A stretch of DNA of 41,801 nt from an uncultured Phocaeicola sp. (lineage in GTDB: Bacteria > Bacteroidota > Bacteroidia > Bacteroidales > Bacteroidaceae): positions 1 to 41,801 of the forward strand of contig CALUKX010000020.1 in assembly GCA_944321335.1 (NCBI GenBank), written 5' to 3'. The notes beneath the pieces were generated by a model. That model did no database searches. It was not told where the DNA came from and saw only the letters and a program-made list of their open reading frames with translations. Below, in pieces: positions 8,391 through 17,199 of the stretch (its first letter is position 1; each line of letters starts with the position of its first letter). The translations under genes and the position numbers were made by a program.

Positions 8391-8414
8391 GATATAGGTT
8401 AGGTGATTAGAAAA

Positions 8415-8440
8415 AAAGGCTGCCCTCGTGAGCAGCCTTT
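8415..8440 (-). terminator. Intrinsic terminator of tonB
   Basis: A 9-bp stem (AAAGGCTGC / GCAGCCTTT) with a run of seven T on the minus-strand side, 20 bases after the tonB stop and just before the prenyl synthase start. Confidence 0.85.
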
Positions 8441-8460
8441 CTATTAAGGTAATTACAATA

Positions 8461-9147
8461 TTACTGCAATTTGAATGTCACAGGCACTGTGTATTTAACA
8501 CGTACCGCTTTACCACGCTGTTTACCCGGCTTCCACTTCGGCATCATCTTGATGACACGCAAAGCTTCCTTATCCAAGTACGGGTCAACTGAACGTACAA
8601 CAACCGGGTCAACGATAGAACCGTCCTTGTTAACGACGAACTGAACGATTACACGACCCTGTACACCGTTTTCCTGTGAGATTGTCGGATACTTGATGTT
8701 CTTACCCAAGAACTTCAAACATTCTGCCATACCACCCGGGAATTCCGGCATTTCTTCTACAACCTGGAAGATCTGCTGTTCTTCAGGTTCTTCTTCTTCA
8801 ACCTGAACAGGCACGTATTTGATTTCTACGGCAGTGTTGTTGTCTTCTGAAGACTGGATAGTTGATTCTTCAACATCAGCCTTGTTATCAACGATCTGCA
8901 ACACTTCTTCCACCTTCGGAGCTTCCGGTGGAGGTGGAGCCTGTTTCGGTTCTTCCTGTTCCGTGATAGGAACCATTTCTTCGTCGAAGGAAGCATCTAC
9001 GATACCACTATCGGCAGTAATCTGGACGTCACGTTCACTCCATTCGAACGCTACGAACATTGCGACCAATATCAGCACGAATCCGATCAAGACACCTGTG
9101 GTCTTCTTTCCTTCAAGATCGGCTTTAGGCGATTTTTTAATTTCCAT
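8461..9147 (-). CDS. tonB: TonB family energy transducer
   Basis: A 228-residue TonB. The N-terminal cytoplasmic tail is basic, followed by one membrane helix (about residues 17-35), a periplasmic linker with a short proline stretch (QAPPPPEAPK, 69-78) and an acidic part (79-124). The TonB C-terminal domain runs from about 131 (EEMPEFPGGMAECLKFL), with GVQGRVIVQFVVNKDGSI and the conserved MPKWKPGKQRGKAVRVKYTV block. It transmits ExbBD energy to outer-membrane receptors. It is monocistronic with its own promoter, about 2 kb from the exb operon. The acidic linker contains two peptide blocks found again in the alpha-2-macroglobulin at 22-28 kb. Confidence 0.95.
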   Translation of the reverse strand: MEIKKSPKADLEGKKTTGVLIGFVLILVAMFVAFEWSERDVQITADSGIVDASFDEEMVPITEQEEPKQAPPPPEAPKVEEVLQIVDNKADVEESTIQSSEDNNTAVEIKYVPVQVEEEEPEEQQIFQVVEEMPEFPGGMAECLKFLGKNIKYPTISQENGVQGRVIVQFVVNKDGSIVDPVVVRSVDPYLDKEALRVIKMMPKWKPGKQRGKAVRVKYTVPVTFKLQ

Positions 9148-9184
9148 AAAATAAAATTTTATAGGTTAATAACTCTCTATCCGA

Positions 9185-9192
9185 CAAATGTA
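9185..9192 (-). promoter_or_regulatory. -7 element of the tonB promoter
   Basis: TACATTTG on the minus strand, with TTG exactly 19 bases upstream, fits the Bacteroidetes housekeeping promoter well. The leader to the ATG is about 30 bases. Confidence 0.7.
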
Positions 9193-9352
9193 CACCATTT
9201 ATTCGGATTCGCAACGGTTCGAAAGTAAAATTTTATAAAATATGAGATAAAATGAAGATTTAGATGTTTTATAACATAATCCGATTGAATATACTTATCA
9301 ACACCCCCACTGAAATAAGCGTTCTCTTATAAGCAGTGTAAAAAAAATGCGC

Positions 9353-9360
9353 TATCTTTG
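9353..9360 (+). promoter_or_regulatory. -7 element of the cmk-ispH promoter
   Basis: TATCTTTG lies 27 bases before the cmk ATG. No clear TTTG is seen at -33. Confidence 0.6.
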
Positions 9361-9387
9361 ACGGCAAATAAATATATAAAATAAGGT

Positions 9388-10080
9388 ATGAAGAAGATTA
9401 TCATAGCCATCGACGGTTTTTCGTCGTGCGGGAAAAGTACCATGGCAAAAGATTTGGCCAAGGAGATCGGATACATCTATATAGATAGTGGTGCAATGTA
9501 TCGTGCCGTCACACTTTATTGTATTGAGAAAGGGTTGTTCAATGCCGACAACAGCATCAATACCGAGGAGTTGAAGAGTCTGATGGACGATATCAAGATT
9601 TCATTCCGCCTTGATCCGCAGACCGGCCGTCCGCGTACATTCCTGAACGGAAACGATGTGGAAGAACGTATCCGCACGATGGAGGTATCTTCAAGGGTAA
9701 GCCCGGTTGCCACACTCGACTTTGTACGCAAGGCGTTGGTGAAACAGCAGCAGGAAATGGGAAAGGAGAAAGGGATTGTGATGGATGGACGCGATATCGG
9801 TACGGCCGTTTTCCCGGATGCCGAATTGAAGATATTCGTCACTGCATCGGCCGAAATCCGTGCCCAGCGCCGTTACGATGAGCTGAAAGCCAAAGGACTC
9901 GATGCATCGTTCGACGAAATTCTGAAGAATGTGCAGGAACGCGACCACATCGACCAAACCCGTGCCGTAAGTCCGCTCAAGAAAGCCGATGACGCTATCG
10001 AGCTCGACAACAGCCACATGACTATCCCTGAACAGAAGGAATGGCTGATACAACAATTCAATCAGGCAACTCATGCGTAA
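9388..10080 (+). CDS. cmk: Cytidylate kinase
   Basis: Phosphorylates CMP and dCMP with ATP, in the cytoplasm. The 230-residue length matches bacterial Cmk. The P-loop is GFSSCGKS (residues 10-17). Other family marks are [14 protein letters not shown], the [23 protein letters not shown] core and the LID-like [10 protein letters not shown] segment. The last 8 bases overlap the start of ispH (ATGCGTAA), so the two are translationally coupled. This cmk-ispH arrangement with IspH resembles the association seen in several bacterial phyla. Confidence 0.96.
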   Translation: MKKIIIAIDGFSSCGKSTMAKDLAKEIGYIYIDSGAMYRAVTLYCIEKGLFNADNSINTEELKSLMDDIKISFRLDPQTGRPRTFLNGNDVEERIRTMEVSSRVSPVATLDFVRKALVKQQQEMGKEKGIVMDGRDIGTAVFPDAELKIFVTASAEIRAQRRYDELKAKGLDASFDEILKNVQERDHIDQTRAVSPLKKADDAIELDNSHMTIPEQKEWLIQQFNQATHA

Positions 10081-10945
10081 GGTAGAAATAGACGAGGGCT
10101 CAGGCTTCTGTTTCGGAGTAACGACAGCCATCCGCAAGGCAGAGGAAGAACTGGCAAAAGGCGAAACGCTTTATTGCCTGGGAGATATTGTGCACAACGG
10201 GCGTGAGTGCGAACGGTTGAAGAACATGGGACTAATTACGATCGACCATGAAGAGTTTGCCCGCCTGAAGAATGTAAAGGTATTGCTACGTGCACACGGT
10301 GAGCCGCCTCAGACTTATGAACTGGCCAAACAGAACAACATAGAAATTATCGATGCTACCTGCCCGGTTGTGCTTCAGCTGCAGAAACGTATCAAGCAGG
10401 AATTCTACAACCCCTCTCCCGCCAACCGTGAGAAACAGATTGTCATCTACGGGAAGAACGGCCATGCAGAGGTATTGGGACTGGTGGGACAAACCAACGG
10501 AAAGGCTATCGTGATAGAAAATCTGGCCGAAGCGGAAGAATTGGATTATACGAAAGACATCCGACTGTATTCGCAGACCACCAAATCGTTGGACGAGTTC
10601 CGTCAGATTGTTTCCTACATACAGGAACATATTTCACCCGACGCCACTTTCCAATATTTCGATACAATCTGCCGTCAGGTAGCCAACCGTATGCCCGACA
10701 TCCGGAAGTTCGCCTCCGAACATGATCTGGTATTCTTCGTATGCGGGCATAAAAGCTCCAACGGGAAAATATTGTATCAGGAGTGCCGTAAGGTAAACCC
10801 CAATTCCTATCAGATAGACCGTCCGGAAGAAATCGACTTCTCCTTGTTGAAGAACGCCCAATCGGTCGGTATCTGTGGCGCCACCTCCACTCCGAAATGG
10901 TTGATGGAGAAATGCAAGGAAATATTAATGCAACAAGAACTTTGA
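10073..10945 (+). CDS. ispH: 4-hydroxy-3-methylbut-2-enyl diphosphate reductase
   Basis: The last enzyme of the non-mevalonate (MEP) isoprenoid pathway, an iron-sulfur reductase yielding IPP and DMAPP. The 290-residue length is standard. The three cluster-binding cysteines are C13 (GSGFCFGV), C97 (DATCPVV) and C200 ([10 protein letters not shown]). The RAHGEPP block, normally HG(V/E)xP, gives a substrate-binding histidine. ATSTPKW near residue 270 is the C-terminal substrate site. Its product feeds the polyprenyl synthase encoded at 7.4-8.4 kb on the other strand. A 106-base gap with a separate promoter precedes pfkA. Confidence 0.97.
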   Translation: MRKVEIDEGSGFCFGVTTAIRKAEEELAKGETLYCLGDIVHNGRECERLKNMGLITIDHEEFARLKNVKVLLRAHGEPPQTYELAKQNNIEIIDATCPVVLQLQKRIKQEFYNPSPANREKQIVIYGKNGHAEVLGLVGQTNGKAIVIENLAEAEELDYTKDIRLYSQTTKSLDEFRQIVSYIQEHISPDATFQYFDTICRQVANRMPDIRKFASEHDLVFFVCGHKSSNGKILYQECRKVNPNSYQIDRPEEIDFSLLKNAQSVGICGATSTPKWLMEKCKEILMQQEL

Positions 10946-11013
10946 TATGGCAAGCAAAATGTAGGTATTTCCAAAAAATATGACCTATTATTGCTTGTAA
11001 ATTAGAATTTTAC

Positions 11014-11021
11014 TAAATTTG
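11014..11021 (+). promoter_or_regulatory. -7 element of the pfkA promoter
   Basis: TAAATTTG, with TTG 20 bases upstream, 30 bases before the pfkA ATG. Confidence 0.55.
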
Positions 11022-11051
11022 CCGCATCAGATTAAAACTAACAAATAACTT

Positions 11052-12032
11052 ATGGGAACTATTAAATGTATCGGTATCCTGACTTCTGGAGGTGACGCTC
11101 CGGGAATGAATGCAGCCATCCGTGCCGTAACCCGCTCGGCTATCTACAACGGACTGACTGTAAAAGGTATATACCGTGGGTATAAAGGTTTGATTACAGG
11201 AGAAATTCAAGAATTCAAAACCCAAAATGTAAGTAACATCATCCAGCTCGGAGGTACTATCCTGAAGACTGCACGTTGTCAGGAATTCAAGACTCCGGAA
11301 GGACGTAAGGTGGCGTTCGAAACCATGCAACGTGAAGGCATTGATGCCTTGATCGTTATCGGCGGTGACGGTTCGCTGACCGGTGCGCGTCTGCTGGCAC
11401 AAGAATATGATATTCCATGTATCGGTCTGCCGGGAACAATCGACAACGATTTGTACGGTACAGATACGACCATCGGATACGATACTGCATTGAACACCAT
11501 CGTTCAGGCAGTCGATAAGATCCGTGATACAGCAACTTCACACGAACGTCTGTTCTTCGTGGAAGTTATGGGACGTGATGCCGGTTTCCTTGCCTTGAAC
11601 GGTGCAATCGCCGCAGGTGCAGAAGCTGCCATCATCCCGGAATTCAATACAGAAGTCGACCAGTTGGAAGAGTTCATCAAGAACGGTTTCCGCAAGTCGA
11701 AGAGTAGTTCCATCGTATTGGTAGCCGAAAGTGAAATCACCGGAGGTGCCATGCATTACGCAGAACGTGTGAAGAACGAATATCCACAGTACGATGTACG
11801 TGTAACCATTCTGGGACACTTGCAGCGTGGTGGTAGCCCGACAGCACACGACCGTATCATCGCAAGCCGTATGGGTGTAGCAAGTATCCAGGCTCTGATG
11901 GAAGGACAGCGCAACGTGATGATCGGTATCGAAAACGACGAAATCGTTTACGTTCCGTTCTCAAAAGCAATCAAGAACGATAAGCCTATCGACCGTGAAC
12001 TGGTGAACGTTCTCCATGAATTATCAATCTAA
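11052..12032 (+). CDS. pfkA: ATP-dependent 6-phosphofructokinase
   Basis: Phosphorylates fructose 6-phosphate to the 1,6-bisphosphate, a committed glycolytic step. The 326-residue length fits the bacterial PfkA group. ATP-binding glycines are in [14 protein letters not shown] and [11 protein letters not shown]. The catalytic segment is [21 protein letters not shown], with the aspartate of TIDND as base. The substrate contacts [10 protein letters not shown] and [13 protein letters not shown] follow. GGDGS rather than GGDDT points to ATP, not pyrophosphate, as phosphoryl donor. It is a single-gene unit closed by a strong hairpin terminator. Confidence 0.96.
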   Translation: MGTIKCIGILTSGGDAPGMNAAIRAVTRSAIYNGLTVKGIYRGYKGLITGEIQEFKTQNVSNIIQLGGTILKTARCQEFKTPEGRKVAFETMQREGIDALIVIGGDGSLTGARLLAQEYDIPCIGLPGTIDNDLYGTDTTIGYDTALNTIVQAVDKIRDTATSHERLFFVEVMGRDAGFLALNGAIAAGAEAAIIPEFNTEVDQLEEFIKNGFRKSKSSSIVLVAESEITGGAMHYAERVKNEYPQYDVRVTILGHLQRGGSPTAHDRIIASRMGVASIQALMEGQRNVMIGIENDEIVYVPFSKAIKNDKPIDRELVNVLHELSI

Positions 12033-12051
12033 ACTAGAGTTTCAATATAAT

Positions 12052-12079
12052 AAAAAGGCTATCCTCGGATAGCCTTTTT
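12052..12079 (+). terminator. Intrinsic terminator of pfkA
   Basis: A perfect 13-bp stem (AAAAAGGCTATCC / GGATAGCCTTTTT) with a 2-base spacer (a tight loop, so the innermost pairs probably open) and a T tract; also usable from the opposite strand. Confidence 0.9.
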
Positions 12080-12162
12080 TATTTTGTCCTTTCGTTTCGG
12101 AATACACTTCCAGATAAAATAATTTCATTTTCTGATACTCCTTGAAAAACTCCTTTGAGAGT

Positions 12163-12249
12163 ATTGGAGTATCCTCAAGGAAAGATTGGAGTTTCGTCAA
12201 GAAGAGATTGAAGTTTCGTCAAGAGAGGATTGGGATTCCATCTTGAAAC
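12163..12249. repeat. 22-bp tandem repeat between pfkA and potD
   Basis: Four adjoining units begin ATTG at 12163, 12185, 12207 and 12229. Units 2 and 3 are nearly identical (ATTGGAGTTTCGTCAAGAAG compared with ATTGAAGTTTCGTCAAGAGA). Unit 1 shares the ATTGGAGT..C.TCAAG frame and unit 4 is decayed (21 bp). An inverted copy of GGAGTATC (12166-12173) lies at 12134-12141 (GATACTCC). The array ends 14 bases beyond the potD stop. It is not CRISPR, because there are no spacers. Confidence 0.75.
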
Positions 12250-12263
12250 ATTGGCCTGTCCAA

Positions 12264-13607
12264 TCAATGCTTGCGGATAATGTGCTTACGCAGACGGAAC
12301 TGCACATTGGAACGTTTATGGATAAGCCAACGGCGACGTATCTGCAGACCTACCATTATAAGAGCCACTACCAGAATCAGAATGATAATGCCTCCGTTCA
12401 GGTTGTCGCCTTTCACCCGCGACCAGATTTCTAGCACGTCTTCAGTCTTGTTGCCGAAATCGCGTATCATCGCGCAACGGTCGATAATGGATTTGTCGGG
12501 ATAAATGGTAACAGGAACCTTCACCTGTTTGGCCGAAGGTCCGAAGAAATAACTTACATCCGAATAATTTTCCAAGGTCGAATCCTCACAAGCTTCCAAT
12601 ATTTCGGGAGCTGCAATGGAACTCACATATCCGTTCGACTCCATGTTGCGCAATGCAATATCCGGACGGCAAAGGAAGTTGATGAAGTAACTTGCCGCCT
12701 TGCGGTTCTTCGCATACTTCGGAATCACCCATCCGTCGTACCACACGTTACTGCCCTCTTCGGGTACGGTGTAGGCCAGATCAACACCGACAGCGGCAGC
12801 CTCATCCATTGCCCACTGGGCATCCCCGCTCCAGGCCATGTTCATCCAAGCCTTTTCCTTGGTCATCATTTCCTTACCGAAATCGGCCTCCCATCCGGCA
12901 ACGTTCGGTTTCAGAAGCTTCAGATACTTCTCTACCGAATCCATCGATGCAGGTGAATAGTCGTTCATGAGCTGGGCAACGGTCTTTGATCCGTTTTTCA
13001 AGTCCTCCCGATGGGCATAAAGCAAGGCCATACCGTAAGCATCCCGGTAGGCATCCTTCATCAGAATCTTTCCGGCATAACGTTTGTCCCACAGACATCC
13101 CCATGAAGCCAGATCCTCTTCCGTCACATACTTCGTGTTATAGAGAATACCTTCCGTACCCCACATATAGCACACGGCATAGCGGTTGGCAGGTTTTTCC
13201 GGCGTTCCCAACTGCGCTATCTGTTCCTTGATAAAAGGCGCAACTTGTGTCATGTAGTTGGGCGAATGAGCAAAGACGGTATCGATGGGAAGCAACAGAT
13301 CCTTCTTCAACATTCGCTCGATGATGTATTCCGACGGACAGACCACATCGAAATCCTCATGTCCCTTTTCAATCTTCGTGAGCATGATTTCATTGATATC
13401 GAAAGTCTGGTAGACAATCTTGATATCCTTTCCGGTCTGTTCCTTATAATAAGCCTGGAAATCTTCCAGAACCCCTTCGCCGATATAATCGGCCCAGTTG
13501 TATACTTTCAGGATATTTTCACGGGGTTCGCCCATGTTGTAGCAGCCCGTAAGTCCCAACACTACGAGGAGCATCCCTATCCAGCTATATATCAGTTTTA
13601 CTTTCAT
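12264..13607 (-). CDS. potD: Spermidine/putrescine-binding protein with C-terminal membrane helix
   Basis: The periplasmic polyamine-binding component of the Pot ABC importer, 447 residues against about 350 for E. coli PotD. It begins with a lipoprotein signal (LLVVLGLTGC, cysteine near residue 22). The SBP fold follows, with the PotD-like LKVYNWADYIGEGVLEDF start and FDVVCPSEYIIERML. After the binding domain, about 50 extra residues hold a strongly hydrophobic helix (GGIIILILVVALIMVGLQI) and a basic tail (RRRWLIHKRS). This suggests attachment to the inner membrane at both ends. It overlaps potC by 4 bases (ATGA). Confidence 0.9.
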   Translation of the reverse strand: MKVKLIYSWIGMLLVVLGLTGCYNMGEPRENILKVYNWADYIGEGVLEDFQAYYKEQTGKDIKIVYQTFDINEIMLTKIEKGHEDFDVVCPSEYIIERMLKKDLLLPIDTVFAHSPNYMTQVAPFIKEQIAQLGTPEKPANRYAVCYMWGTEGILYNTKYVTEEDLASWGCLWDKRYAGKILMKDAYRDAYGMALLYAHREDLKNGSKTVAQLMNDYSPASMDSVEKYLKLLKPNVAGWEADFGKEMMTKEKAWMNMAWSGDAQWAMDEAAAVGVDLAYTVPEEGSNVWYDGWVIPKYAKNRKAASYFINFLCRPDIALRNMESNGYVSSIAAPEILEACEDSTLENYSDVSYFFGPSAKQVKVPVTIYPDKSIIDRCAMIRDFGNKTEDVLEIWSRVKGDNLNGGIIILILVVALIMVGLQIRRRWLIHKRSNVQFRLRKHIIRKH

Positions 13608-14398
13608 TCTGTTTTCTTTGCCTTGTCGGCACGACGGTTAATGATAATCAGCAATATTAGAATCACAACAAATATGATGGCCGACAACGGACGGAGTTCG
13701 GGAGTCAGACCACCCTTGCGGGCATCGGCATAAATGTAGGTCGAGAGAGTTTCCAAACCCTGGTTACCGATGGTAAACACCGTTACGGCGAAATCGTCGA
13801 TAGATAAGGTGAGCGCCAACAGGAAACCGCTGATCATTCCCGGACGGATTTCCGGCAAAATCACCTTACGCAAAGCCTGCATCGGTGTAGCGCCCAAGTC
13901 GAGTGCCGCTTCGTACAAGTTCGGATTCATCTGTTTAAGGCGAGGCATTACGCTCAACACCACATAAGGTGTACAGAATGTGATATGCGCCAGCACCACG
14001 GTCGTGAAACCTTGGGTGATACCCAACGAAACGAACAACAGGAACAACGATACACCGGTAATGATATCTCCGTTCAGAATAGGAATGGTATTTACGAAAC
14101 CCATCGCCTTCCGGCTACGCGCCCGAAGGTTGAAGATACCGATAGCGGCGATACTTCCCAAAACGGTGGATACGGTAGCGGCAATCAATGCAATTGCAAT
14201 GGTATTGATCATCGCATTCATCAACGAGTGATGTGCACCGGTATCGAAAAGCGACTCATACAGCTTCCAGGAGAAACCGGTCCAGTTGCCCAACACCTTC
14301 GCCTCCGTAAACGAATAGACGATGATGATAATGATAGGCGCATACAGCAACAGCAACAATATCCACAGATAGACCTGTTCAATGACTCTCCTTACCAT
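13604..14398 (-). CDS. potC: Spermidine/putrescine ABC transporter permease
   Basis: A 264-residue inner-membrane permease with six predicted helices. The EAA loop that docks on the ATPase is seen as EAALDLGATPMQALRKVILPEI. The family start LLLYAPIIIIIVYSFTEAKV is like E. coli PotC. It overlaps potB by 7 bases and potD by 4, so potB-potC-potD are translated as a coupled set. Paired with PotB it forms the polyamine channel; substrate preference between putrescine and spermidine cannot be told. Confidence 0.92.
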   Translation of the reverse strand: MVRRVIEQVYLWILLLLLYAPIIIIIVYSFTEAKVLGNWTGFSWKLYESLFDTGAHHSLMNAMINTIAIALIAATVSTVLGSIAAIGIFNLRARSRKAMGFVNTIPILNGDIITGVSLFLLFVSLGITQGFTTVVLAHITFCTPYVVLSVMPRLKQMNPNLYEAALDLGATPMQALRKVILPEIRPGMISGFLLALTLSIDDFAVTVFTIGNQGLETLSTYIYADARKGGLTPELRPLSAIIFVVILILLIIINRRADKAKKTE

Positions 14399-15189
14399 AC
14401 GCCACCTCCTTGACTTGAATCGTTCTTACTGTCGGTACTGAAAAGGGAGGTTGCCGCAATGAGGAACAGCATGATGAGCGACAAGGCCGCACCATAGTTC
14501 CACAGGCTGTTGTTGATATTCTCCTGAATGGTCGTACCGAAAAGCTTGATATTGTTCATGGTCAACAGCTCGGCAATGGCGAATGTGGAGATGGTAGGCA
14601 TAAACACCATCATCACACCACTGGAGATACCCGGCAGAGAAAGTGGGAACACTACCTTCCAAAACACCTGAAAATTATTCGCACCCAAGTCTTGTGCCGC
14701 CTCAATGTAACTGCGGTCCATCTTCTGCAACGTATTGTAGATGGGATAGATCATGAAAGGAATGAAGTTGTAAATCATACCGAAGATCAAAGCTCCCTCG
14801 CCCAAAGGCAACCGAAGGAAGTCGAACAACGCTACCGTTGCCAAGGTACGTATCAGGATATTCACCCACATAGGCAGGATGAACAACATGATGATTGTCT
14901 TCGAATAGCCCATGTTGCTCCGGCTCAGAATCCACGCTGCCGGATAACCGAGCAGAATACATCCCAAAGTGGTTATGATAGCTACTCCGATGGAATAGAC
15001 AAAGGTATTGATCGCTTCCGGATGAGCAAGGAACTTACTAAAGTTAACCAGGCTCATGTGACCGTTTTCGTCGGTGAAAGCATATACCACAATCAGCAAA
15101 AGAGGAACAATGACGAACACTATCGAAAAGATCAGGTACGGTAGTGTCCAACTCTTTCGGGAAGAGAAAAAGACCAACGCTTTCTTCAT
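14392..15189 (-). CDS. potB: Spermidine/putrescine ABC transporter permease
   Basis: A 265-residue permease, partner of PotC. It has six predicted helices, with the ABC-docking EAA loop as EAAQDLGANNFQVFWKVVFPLSLPGI. The FIPFMIYPIYNTLQKMD segment resembles the PotB subgroup. It starts 24 bases after the potA stop in the same operon. Its C-terminus is charged and glycine-rich (SKNDSSQGGGVW) and overlaps the first codons of potC. Confidence 0.92.
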   Translation of the reverse strand: MKKALVFFSSRKSWTLPYLIFSIVFVIVPLLLIVVYAFTDENGHMSLVNFSKFLAHPEAINTFVYSIGVAIITTLGCILLGYPAAWILSRSNMGYSKTIIMLFILPMWVNILIRTLATVALFDFLRLPLGEGALIFGMIYNFIPFMIYPIYNTLQKMDRSYIEAAQDLGANNFQVFWKVVFPLSLPGISSGVMMVFMPTISTFAIAELLTMNNIKLFGTTIQENINNSLWNYGAALSLIMLFLIAATSLFSTDSKNDSSQGGGVW

Positions 15190-15213
15190 TTTCTTCTGTA
15201 CTCTGTAACTTGA

Positions 15214-16626
15214 TTAATTTACATTACCGTCGGCTTTAGCCGGCATTACACGAATCGCTTCCGCCGGGATGGTGATTCCCACACGGTCGCCGTTGTCCCA
15301 CACGTCGTTGGTATCGACAAAGACATCCTCATCCCAATCGGAATGTACCGTAAGATGATAATGATTTCCTTTATATAAGATGAATTTCACTTCGCCTTCA
15401 ATCATGTCGGCACTGGCGTTGTCTTCGAGGTTGACCTTCTCAAAATCGACCTCCACCTCGACCGCATCACCTGCAGCGACAGAGCCTTTGATATTCTCCG
15501 ACAGACAATCGAACTCGCATCCGAGGAACTCCACACGGTTTTCACCGACCATCTTGCCCTCGAATGTATTGCAGGTACGTTCCTTTTTCATAATCTGGAT
15601 ATCCATCGGCTTTACAAGCAAGCCCACCTCAGTACCGGCATCGAAACCATGATAATCCTGCACGGTCAATTCATAATCGTCGCAAAGTACCACCATTTCG
15701 TAATGTACCCCCTTGAAGATACACGACTGCACCTTGCCGACAAGCTGAGCCGCATCCGAAACCGGGAAGATATAGAAGTCCTCCGGACGGATTACCACAT
15801 CGACAGGCATATTCTCTCCGAATCCCTCGTCGACACATTCGAACTCCTTACCGCAGAAACGAACCAACTTATCCTTAATCATCGTACCGTTCAGGATATT
15901 GCTTTCACCGATAAAATCGGCTACGAAACAGTTCACAGGCTCATTGTAGATATCGGTCGGTGTACCAATCTGCTGAATCTTACCTTCGCTCATCACCACG
16001 ATGGTATCACTCAGCGTCAATGCCTCTTCCTGATCGTGAGTCACATACACGAACGTAATACCCAAGCGTTTGTGCATCTCCTTCAACTCCATCTGCATAT
16101 CCTTACGCATCTTCAAGTCGAGGGCAGCCAACGGCTCATCGAGCAACAACACCTCAGGCTCGTTCACGATTGCACGAGCAATAGCCACACGTTGCTGCTG
16201 ACCACCCGAAAGCGAGTTCACATCACGGTACTCATAATCCGTCATGCCTACCATCTTCAAGGCAGCTTTCACCTTCTTCTCCATCACATCCTTCGGCATC
16301 TTCTTCAGTTTCAAACCGAACGCAATGTTATCATATACGTTCAGATGCGGGAACAAGGCATACTTCTGAAACACGGTATTGACCGGACGTTTGTGGGGAG
16401 GAACTTGTGTAATCTCTTTTCCCCCGATACGGATTTCACCTTCCGACGCAGTCTGGAAACCGGCAATCAGGCGCAACAAGGTAGTCTTGCCGCAACCCGA
16501 CGGACCGAGGATAGTCACAAACTCCCCTTTCCGGATAGACAAGTCGATATGATCCAGTGCCGTTTTTTCTCCAAAAAACTTCGACACATTCTTCACCTCA
16601 ATAATTGGTTCGTTATCCTTCTGCAT
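15214..16626 (-). CDS. potA: Spermidine/putrescine ABC transporter ATP-binding protein with duplicated C-terminal module
   Basis: The ATPase of the Pot importer. Walker A is GPSGCGKTT, the signature is [14 protein letters not shown], Walker B is [12 protein letters not shown] and the switch histidine is in [10 protein letters not shown]. At 470 residues it is about 90 longer than E. coli PotA. After the ATPase domain come two tandem, mutually similar TOBE-like modules: [14 protein letters not shown] ... [16 protein letters not shown], then [14 protein letters not shown] ... [16 protein letters not shown]. The ATG at 16626 is chosen. A TTG nine codons earlier lies inside the promoter -7 element and cannot be the start. 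First gene of the potABCD operon. Confidence 0.94.
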   Translation of the reverse strand: MQKDNEPIIEVKNVSKFFGEKTALDHIDLSIRKGEFVTILGPSGCGKTTLLRLIAGFQTASEGEIRIGGKEITQVPPHKRPVNTVFQKYALFPHLNVYDNIAFGLKLKKMPKDVMEKKVKAALKMVGMTDYEYRDVNSLSGGQQQRVAIARAIVNEPEVLLLDEPLAALDLKMRKDMQMELKEMHKRLGITFVYVTHDQEEALTLSDTIVVMSEGKIQQIGTPTDIYNEPVNCFVADFIGESNILNGTMIKDKLVRFCGKEFECVDEGFGENMPVDVVIRPEDFYIFPVSDAAQLVGKVQSCIFKGVHYEMVVLCDDYELTVQDYHGFDAGTEVGLLVKPMDIQIMKKERTCNTFEGKMVGENRVEFLGCEFDCLSENIKGSVAAGDAVEVEVDFEKVNLEDNASADMIEGEVKFILYKGNHYHLTVHSDWDEDVFVDTNDVWDNGDRVGITIPAEAIRVMPAKADGNVN

Positions 16627-16650
16627 AATTCTGTTTCTGATTACAGTCTG

Positions 16651-16658
16651 CAAAGTTA
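16651..16658 (-). promoter_or_regulatory. -7 element of the potABCD promoter
   Basis: TAACTTTG on the minus strand, 24 bases before the potA ATG, matches TAnnTTTG and decides the start codon. The -33 element is weak. Confidence 0.6.
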
Positions 16659-16749
16659 CCTATTAATATTCATTTTTTAATTACATTCTTGTTATTTTCT
16701 TTAAAATATTTGAAGATGAGGTTGTTTACTTTGTATAATTATACAAGAA

Positions 16750-16799
16750 ACGGGCTTTGCAATCTATTTCTCATAATGGAAAAATCATGCAAAGCCCGT
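16750..16799 (-). terminator. Terminator-like hairpin after the HMA gene
   Basis: A perfect 12-bp inverted repeat (ACGGGCTTTGCA / TGCAAAGCCCGT) with a 26-base loop, just downstream of the receptor-HMA unit. The T tract after it is weak (TTTCTTG), so it may act as a transcript 3' stabiliser rather than an efficient terminator. Confidence 0.65.
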
Positions 16800-16822
16800 C
16801 TACAGACTTATCTGATAGGGTT

Positions 16823-17167
16823 TTATTCCTTAACTTCTACCGAATCGTTTTTTTCGGTTTCTTTATCGTTCTTCTGACGGAACGGAGTAGCGGTATAGCC
16901 CAAATCCTGAATCGCTTTCTTCAGCTTTTCCGAATTGGTCTTTTCGGTGCGGTATTCGATTGTAACCAGCTTCTTCGGCAGGTCGATAGTCAGTCCGGTT
17001 ACACCTTTCTCATAAGCAATGTTGTTTTCAATACGTTGCTGGCACTTTTCACAGGTCATCGAAACGAGGAAAGTGACGGTTTCCTTATCTTTCTTATCCT
17101 TTGCCAATGCCGGAGAGACCACTCCCATCAACAGCACAGCCAATAATGCAAAAATCTTACTCTTCAT
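16823..17167 (-). CDS. Secreted heavy-metal-associated (HMA) domain protein
   Basis: A 114-residue protein with a signal peptide (cleavage near SPALA|KD) and a single HMA fold. The metal-binding motif MTCEKC has C39 and C42, the CxxC layout of copper chaperones and of the MerP/CopZ type. The LGYTA end of the fold is present, followed by a charged, disordered tail. It lies 32 bases after a TonB-dependent receptor gene, so it probably takes up a metal ion in the periplasm delivered by that receptor. Copper is the best guess, but mercury, zinc and others are possible. Confidence 0.85.
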   Translation of the reverse strand: MKSKIFALLAVLLMGVVSPALAKDKKDKETVTFLVSMTCEKCQQRIENNIAYEKGVTGLTIDLPKKLVTIEYRTEKTNSEKLKKAIQDLGYTATPFRQKNDKETEKNDSVEVKE

Positions 17168-17199
17168 TGTTTTGTCCTTTTAAGTGAATATTCTGTATC

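Noticed and set aside
12163-12249. CRISPR array
   Set aside because: Units adjoin without spacers and no cas genes are present.
12186-12434. 82-codon plus-strand frame across the 22-bp repeat and potD end
   Set aside because: Lies mostly antisense to the end of potD and its first part is just translation of the tandem repeat.
15649-16680. 343-codon plus-strand frame
   Set aside because: Antisense to potA, histidine/leucine-rich as expected from reversed codons, no domain.
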